Assembly (NCBI GenBank): GCA_963989385.1
Contig: OZ022506.1
Span: forward strand, 5,063,415 to 5,127,414
Origin: Ctena decussata
Taxonomy: Eukaryota > Mollusca > Bivalvia > Lucinida > Lucinidae
DNA: 64,000 nt
Direction: 5' to 3'
Of this stretch, positions 36,216-45,200 are shown piece after piece. Both the position numbers and the translations under genes were made by a program. Positions within the stretch are counted from its first letter, which is position 1; each line of letters starts with the position of its first letter. The notes beneath the pieces were generated by a model, which was not told the origin of the DNA, made no database searches, and saw nothing but the letters and a program-made list of their open reading frames with translations.

Positions 36216-39200
36216 ATAAAAGCTACGTAAACTGTAGACAAACTCCATCTAAGCGGACTGTGTCTTACGATATGTTGCACGATAATTCCAAGCATGTGGG
36301 AATTGCCTTAATATAAAGATTGTTGTCTTGGAACGAAGAAACTTTATTACTTTCCCAAATCAGCTCATACAAGTAACGCTGCAATACTTTAATTTTGTTC
36401 CTTCACAGTAAATTAAAATAATCTGTCAAAATATTCACACTTGTGCACATCACAGTCTGGCATGAATAGAAGCATTTCTAATCAAATGTCACAAGAGAGC
36501 AGAAAAGCTAGTAATTCTTTGAATAAAGGAGAATCGGTTTAATTACTCAGTGTGCATGACGGTTCGTACAAAATAGAATAACATGGAAGGAACGACGAAA
36601 ATAAAGCACACCCACGTTGAAGGAAATAAATGAGAAAATGGAAAAGTAGAAAGCAGAAAAATAGATTATCTATATGTTAACCTACCCTACCCTACCGTAC
36701 CCTACACTAATCTCACCCTACCCTGCCTTCCCCTAACCTAATCTCGCCCTCCCCATCCGCCTTACCCTTCCCTACCTGGCTACCTACCTTACTATTTGGC
36801 TACCTACCTACCTATTTTGAGTGTCTATTTCTCGCCCATCCGATGTATGTATGTATGTATGTATAAAGAGTCGCGACACGAGAAAACCAACAATGTGGTT
36901 GTGCGTCCAGCGCATACTCAGATCAGCTAGGGCATCCGCCCAGTTTGATCAGACTCTTCGTTAAGTGCCCAAAGGGTAGATAAGGGTCTTAGCTACCTCC
37001 ATGCGGACAGCGAAGACTCTGATCAGACTGGGCGGATGCCCAGGCTGATCTTAGTCTGCGCTGGGCGCACAACCACATTGTTGGTTTTGTCGTGTCGCGG
37101 CTCAATTATGATAGTGGCACATCCGGGGTATCTTCATTAATATTTCAGTAAGAATTTGAAATTACAGGTTAGGCTCAAAGTCAAATATTTGATTATTTAA
37201 TAATTGAAATATTACTTTATATATTTTTTTCAGCAAGTTTTCTGCTACGATCATGCACGTAATGAATATATATTTGAGAAATATTGTGAAAGTATTTTTC
37301 TACTTACCGCCAAATCCAGGCCTGAGCTCTTTTCGGTAGTTCTGCAGTAAATGGTCGAGTACTTCCGTTACATTTTCTGCTGCAGTTGGAAACTGTGACA
37401 CACATTCCCTGAAGAAGAAAGCAGTTACAAACCATAGAAAAGGTGTAAAACGACAAATAAAAAAAAATCCATTTGCTGATCAATCAATATCTTCTCAAAA
37501 AAAAAAAGGTTCAGCCTTTTGAGAATCACTAAACGACTCTTTTTAAGCGTGACACATGTACATCTTGTTTCTATGATGTCACAAAATGTGATGATTTGAC
37601 GTTCTTTAAATGCAGAATAAAAAGCGCACAGATACCCTTATTTTTCGACTTTTTTCTGATGTCCGATAAGGTATTCAAGTCATACCATTATGTGCACCGT
37701 CTGGAGGTCTATATAGCTGTGCTATAATTCCTTCCACATCTCCATGCCCTGTGCGTGGATTGATGCAAACATGACTGATCATAGTGTTCCGATTTTATTA
37801 TTGAGTCGCGACACGACAAAAGCAACAAAGCTGCATGTCCGCCCAGTATCATCAGAGTCTCCGCTGTCCGCATGGAGCTAGCTTAGACCCTTACCTACCC
37901 TTTAAGCGCACAGCAATGACTGATCAGACTGGACGAATGCCCAGACTGATCTGAGTCTTCGCTTGGCGCACATGCCACTTTGTTGGTTTTCTCGTGTCGC
38001 AGCTCATATGGTTTACTTCGATGCCTCACTAATGAGTTGGAAGACCTCTACCGAGACCGAATACTTGTGTTCTTTTATCTCTACCAGAAGGACGTATGAG
38101 GTTGTGCGCATACAATTAGTTACAGTCCCAGTAGCTTAAGCTACTGTCCTTTCCAAGGCGGGAACTTCTGGGGCCGTATTCATAAAACGACTTAAGTGGT
38201 TGCTATGCTGTTGCTAAGGCTGAATTTCTGTGAAGGAGATTCCCTACAACTATGAAATTTGCTCTGGAGGAACAGTCTTACAAAGACTGTTCCTCCAGAC
38301 CAAATTTCATAGTCGTAGGGAATCTCCTTTATAGATATTTAGCCTTAGCAACCGCATAGCAACGACTTAAGTGGCTTTATGAATACGGCCCCAGATGCTT
38401 ATCCCTTTTGTTGTATGTCTAACATTGTGGTCACTGGTACAGCTGTTCACCTTGCTCCCTGTTTTGTTTTGTAGTTTAAGCCATCCATGTCCATTCGAAT
38501 GTTCTTTTCTTATTAAATGGATGAGTCCAGTTGTAAGTTAACGGGTGTCTGGTTTAGTTTAGTTTTGTCATTTGTGTTTTATTTTAAGGAAAAAGTCCAT
38601 TTGTTTTATGCAAATAGTGTGGACCCTGATCAGACGCCGCGTTTCGGAGAAGGTTTATGTCTATCAGAGAAGCAAATACGGGTTTACTACGAGGTCTTTC
38701 AACCATGGAGTTGTATCTGATAACAAAGATGAAAAAGAAAAAGCCAGAACTCCGGATTGCGACAGTCTGTAATAAAGTTACCGGGGTGCTAAAACCGCTA
38801 TTTAACTCGTCAACTCACTCCATAGATTGTACTATAGTATACTTGATAGTTGTTTTGGTCCGCGTGCAGTCTTTCTACTTCATAGTGAATCAGCACAGAA
38901 AAAACATAAATCAGGCATAAATGAGCCGCGACGCGAGAAAACCAACAATGTGGTTGTGCGCCCAGCGCAGACTCAGATCAGCATGGGCATCCGCCCAGTC
39001 TGATCAGAGTCTCCGCTGTCCGCATGGAGGTAGCTTAGACCCTTAGCTACCCTTTGAGCAGTTAACGAAGAATCTAGTCAAACTGGGCAGATGCCCAGGC
39101 TGATCTGAGTCTGCGCTGGGCGCACAACCACATTGTTGGTTTTCTCGTGCCGCGGCTCAAATACTGTTTTCAAGCAAAAAGGGGGACCTGCAGAAACTGC

Positions 39201-42200
39201 CACTGGAATCTTGAGCAAAGGATATATACCAGCTGAACGCTGATATCAGTTCCTGTAATAAAGCTGTTGATAAAAGGTCCGGATCCTGATCAGAATGCTG
39301 TAAAGGAGTAGTCTGATCAATGGCTTATATTTGCTGGCTCATCTACTGTTTGATGGAATATTATTCTTTATTCTGGGACATTCTGACCAGACTTTTAGAA
39401 TAACTACGGCATTCCTTTCAAGTCATATCACGTGAAGCATTATAATAGTTTTATATGGATGCGCTCTATAAATTCACATGAAACGCCATTATCCCCACAA
39501 TAGAAGTGTTAAATATGTATATCATAGGGCCGCTGAACGATTCCTGATTTCCCATGAGGTCAAAAATGAATAATGACCTATTTCATATATCATTTTTGAC
39601 ACTAAATCATATGTCTAGCTTTATTTTTATATCATACGTGTAAGAGGAAACTATATTTTCCTATTTGGTTGTGCAGTAAAAGTTTCTCGCTGGAACTTGT
39701 CATTAGATGTAGCGATGGTAGAAACTATGTTTAAGACATGCATTAACTGATACTTGGAGCTGTTTCAAAAATACGGCAAAAATTGGAAAGGTTAAACCCT
39801 TTTAAGTCTCAGCCTCTTATGAAAATTTAAATGCTCTTCCAACGCAGTCCCTACGTTGTTCTTAGTAAGACTAGATATACATATTATCGCCAATGTTCCA
39901 TTTCGCGTTGTCCTAACATGCCACGCGTCCTTGATTTCTTCGGTTCTGCTGGTGGATTGTTCTTTGTTATTTTGGACTTTCCGGAGTAGAAAGATAGGCA
40001 ATGATCAAGCACTTATACATTCAGATCTTATAACCCGTCCTCAAAACCAAAATGATAAGGAGTATTCAAATTTACAGCAGTTTAGGAACCCACACGATAA
40101 ACCGAATAAACAGCTCTTTCCCAGACAGGCTGGTCATCCAGCTACCCCACTAGCAAGAAAGATATGAATCATTGTGTCATATCAATAGACTCGATTAACT
40201 TGCATAGCACTGAAGTTATTCTGGTAAGGGAAGTGTAAGACACATGTCTCTTACACTTCCCTGTTTTGGTGTAGTATTGGTGAATTGTTTCACTATACCG
40301 TCTGTAAATAGCTTACCAAACGTCGTTTTTAAATAAACCATTTGCATGATTTGAATAAACACACTCCGAAAAGGTAGATCCTTTGGAGTTTGACGGCTGG
40401 TTCCTTCAGATTAAGTTTGGTCAAAAGAGTCTCGTGCAACAAGCCCAACATTGGCAAAAACGAAACGTGTATGAACATAAAAGTAGTAGTTTGCCGTTTA
40501 AAGGATATAAAGGCCATGTTACAAAATGTTATAAAATGCTCTTAATTTATAGTGCTTGTCGAAGAAAATGTTCGATAAAACATTCATGATACACTTTGTT
40601 GCTTCTTTTGATGATTCATCGTCGTTAAAATGAAATGTTTGTTTCAATATTCATGATACTCTGTCAAATGGCATCAAATTTGGCGGGTGCATCATTATTC
40701 ATCAAAAATGCTGGAATGCTTAAGATACAATAATTATGGCTGGCTTAAAACAAAGAATTTGTGTGAATGTCAGAAAAATGTTTTTACTCTAAAAAAAAAC
40801 AACAACCGTATTCATAGCCCTCATTGAGAGCAATTCACTGTTTACCAGGAGTGTTGCAGATTACATCCTTATCAGCCGCTTGTCAAGAAATATTTGGCGG
40901 AAGATTTGACTGGTTCTATCGCCATCCAATGTTTGTTATCTAATTTGAAATGCAATTAAATTTTTTTGGTTGGGGTGTTAAGCTTTAGAGAGGCGCGGTA
41001 GTCGAGTGGTTAGAGTGGCTCGGCTATTGAGCAGAAAGTTACTGGAAGGTCGTGAGATCGCGGCTCACCGTCGCCATCCGACGACTGGAAAACTCTCTCT
41101 GTCAACCCAGCAGTAAATGGGTACCTTTTTCGAATTAGGGAAGGATAAGGCGGCGAAAGGAGAGAGATGGGCTCACATTTACCTTTTTAAGCTTACACTG
41201 TCAAATAATTTAAATGAACATAAATTAACCCGTATTTGGTCAGATAAATTAGAAAGAGTATCATGGGTTTAAGATATCAAAAATTTATATTAATCATCTG
41301 ATATAATTTATGACATACACTTAGCACAATCAAATCAATTCGCGTCATCTCAATATCATAAATGGCTCCATCCAGTAGTGTTATATATCTGCCGTATAAA
41401 CGCCTAAACACTTTCTTTGAAAGTAAGTATAGACATAGAATTGCTAAGCTGACATGTTCGAGTCTATAAAAACACTACTTACACAACAGGTGCATGAAAG
41501 CATCGACTCGGACAACAAGAACAGTAAGGAACCACAACAGAAGGGTCAATAATCAATTAATGGGGACGGGGAGGGAGGATGAAACAAATCCGTACCAAAT
41601 AGATAAATGTAGATCCAAAAAAGGGTCTTCAAAGTCAGAGGTATTAGCTTTATTAAGCTGTAGTTCAAAAGGTATTAGCTTTGTTTAGGTGTAGTTCAAT
41701 TGTATAAGTTTGATTCACCATCCTTCAAAGTAAGGTCTGTCAATATTTAAAAGATTGTTCAGATATCTAGATGTTGAGTTAAATGCTTCACTAATTTCAG
41801 CTTGTTCATCATTAGAAAGAACCATGAAATCTCTTTCATAGCAAAACAAATCCATAAGAAGAGCACAGTTAGTACCCATCGGAATACCAACAATGTGTTT
41901 GTATAACTTAGTGATAAATCTAATGTGAATACTATCTAAAAGATGCGTTAAGGCTTCGGCTACAATTTTACTTACTCTTGTCATCGAAAAAGCCTGCGCA
42001 AAACATTCATTTATAGTTTAAGTCTCTATATCAACCAAGGCACATAAAGTTTACTTATTGCATGCTTCGAAAATGAGGTATTGGATCAGTCTGCATATGC
42101 GCGCAATCTGATAACAGCAATCCACAGTTTGGTTTCTGTTTTGTATAGATTGTTGCTACAAATAGAGAAGAATTCGATCAGACTGTGATGAACCCATCAC

Positions 42201-45200
42201 TTTATGTGTTCGTGAAACCTTTAAAAGTTTATGGCAAGGGATCGATAAATTTTACTGCCACGCCGATCAATTAGAAAAACAAAGCAATTTCCTTAAGAAC
42301 TTTGTATTTAAAACATTTTAAGATTATTTACTCTGGCACCTTTGCTCCAAATGCTGGCTACTGGTTCCAGGAACTCTATAATTATTTTAATGGATTGTAA
42401 TGGAATGAAACCGAATGCCAGTGAATCTGCATGCTTATTTATTTGTTTGTGTTTGCCTGTGGTATTCGCACACGCAGTGCTGATTCAGAATAATAAACAT
42501 GTTAACAGTGAATTTTTTTATTCATGCAGGACGCGCATGCCAGCTTGTATCTTCGCCTTTGGTGTATATTTTAGGCTCAGTTTAGAATTGAATTTTCGGC
42601 AGTTTATAGTGCTCCTGTCTCATATGATCAACACCACGCAGTTTTCACAAACAGCAAAGAATCACACCTCTGAATCTACGCAATCTAGTATTAGCCTTCT
42701 TTTTGTAACTGTAGGTTCCTTAGGGCGTGAACAGCAATTTTAGCAAAGGCTCAAATCAGGGGCTGAGCGTATAAAGGAGGCGACGCAAGTCTGCGGAGTT
42801 TAGTTCCATTCTTGTGGATTATATTGGATTGCTGCAGATTCTTTGCTGCATCGGAAATCTCCTTCCTGATAGCTTTGGCTGTCGTCTTTCTCTCGGGTAT
42901 TGAGGGACGGCTGTTCGTTGCCTGTAATCTTATTTTTTGTCTTAGCGACATAAGTTAAATACAGAAGTGCGCATTTGCCGCACTATACGAGCGGCGTTCA
43001 AAAGGTTCTGATTCTCGCCACATAATTTTGTTTAGCGGCATGCTGGAGACAAAATCTATGCATATGTTGAAAGCACTACATTTTGCCTTTACAGTGATAC
43101 CTAACAATATAGAAGGATACATTTTCTTATTGGGCTACAATGAATTTTATTAAGCCTGGGTCATATCACTGGGCTAATTTCATAAGTGAATTGTTTTTTG
43201 GTGTCATTCAAGTCAGAATCATTGTTAATACAAAATAATTTTTGTCAGCTGTTTGTCATTCGTTACCCTTCAGTATCAATATCTTCAAAAGTTAGAAGGG
43301 TAGCCAACGAATAATAATAATAATAATTTAATAATTGAAAAAAAAACGAATCAAGTACGGTTACTACTAGAACGTTTGCACATGTTTATTAAAGTCAAGG
43401 TTTGACAAACTATGTTTATTTTAAATGCTGTTGTAGAAGGCGATCTAAAATTACAAACTTTGGTTTCTGCATAAATCTAGTTTATGTTTTATTCTATGGC
43501 TTTCACATTTTGTAGTATCATCGAAACGGTCAAATATAGTTAGAATGAACGTTCACAGAAACATTAGCTTGCTCATTTGACAAGACTTAAGGTCACTACC
43601 GACACCTGAGCAAACTTTTTATCTAAACAAAAGATTTTGTTAAAGATCTGACTACTAAATTTTCATCAAGAAACAATAAAAACTGAAAGTCATCGACTGG
43701 TTTCTGAGGTATAGCATTACAAAGATATACCTACTCATAGTTTTTATGCAAAGAAGATGCAACCTTAACACTGACAAAATATTTGAGCCGCGACACGACG
43801 AAACCAACAATGTGGTTGTGCGCCCGGCGCAGACGCAGATTAGCCTGGGCATCCGCCCAGTTTGACCAGACTCTTTGTTAAGTGCATAAAGGGTAGCTAA
43901 GGGTCAAAGCCATCTCCATGCGGACAGCGAAGACTCTGACCAGACTGGGTGGATGCCCAGGCTGATCTGAGTCTGCGCTGGGCGCACAACCACAATGTTG
44001 GTTTCGTTAGTCGCGGCTCAAATGTTCGTTGTTTTGAAAAATCGGGGGAATAAGCACATTACAGTAAACACTAATGTAGTCAAACGACTTTAATTTTGCC
44101 TCACTGCAGCTGGTGTTGTGCCGTGTGGCGGCCGTAAAACGTCTCCCCGTACATCATCCATAGTGCAGATTATATTTTATTTCCATCCTTTGAGATCATA
44201 GGATAGATTCTGAGAAATCTAAAATTTGAGATCGATTTAGACTATTATTCTAGATCATCGTCTTTTATATTACTTGGATCCTTTTGAAACTAATCAGCCC
44301 TTTTAAAATTAAGAAATTACAGTTTGCTTTTTTTCTGGTTTCGTCACCAGATATTGTCAGGGTCATTGACGAGGCTTTATTAGCCGAAACTACGTAGTCT
44401 GGCCCATGTTCCTACTACTGTATGTATTCTCTGCTCTTGAAGGAACTTTTTAAGACTTTACTTCTGTATATGCACGCGCCAGTTTTAAATTCGTTTGGAT
44501 GGGTAAACACTTGCAAATGTTGACGCATATTCAAATAATTTTCAAAACTAAATATATTTTCCTATAATAGATTTTCATTAAATCTGTAACACTTATTTGC
44601 CAGTTAGTATTTAGTATTACTACAGAATTAAAACAAGTAGTTACCGTCTCGTAGAACAGATTTTTTCACTTAAGTACCCCACCCTGCAATTTTCCCCATA
44701 TAAAATCTCTAATAAAGGGCACTAATGCACGTCAGTAACAATGTCTCATGTTAGTTCACAGAAGAAAGATTTATACAAATAGCTGACATGTGATTGTAAT
44801 GGAACTGGTTAACAGAAGTAAACGTTTTAAAGATAAAGTCTGAATTTGTCTATTTTCCCCATATAGATTGTGCATTTCAGGGATGATTAGCCATATTTGA
44901 ATACGTGCAGGCACTCAGTCATAAATCCTAATGTGTATTTTACTGAATAACTTTCACCCAATCGGATATAAACTGTTCGAGTTATACAATTACTAATTTC
45001 GGAACTTTCTTTCCTTTATAAAATAGTAAAATGTTAATCAGGGGCTGTTACTCATGCCAAAAATAATACGTCTTTCATTGTTAAACCTTTGCATTTCTTA
45101 TATCAAGCCACTGTATCTGTGAAATTTTCAGTTGAATAGGGTAATAAGTAGAAACATTATAAAGCATAACAGGCCCGGATCCAGACCACCTCGTACTGGT

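Noticed and set aside
36681..36760. Telomere-like CCCTA repeats
   Set aside because: The unit is an irregular five-base CCTAC, not the six-base animal telomere repeat, and it grades into a general C-rich run.
42342..42743. 133-aa plus-strand protein
   Set aside because: Long for the window, but with no recognised motif and embedded in a repeat-filled intron of the receptor. Chance is likely.
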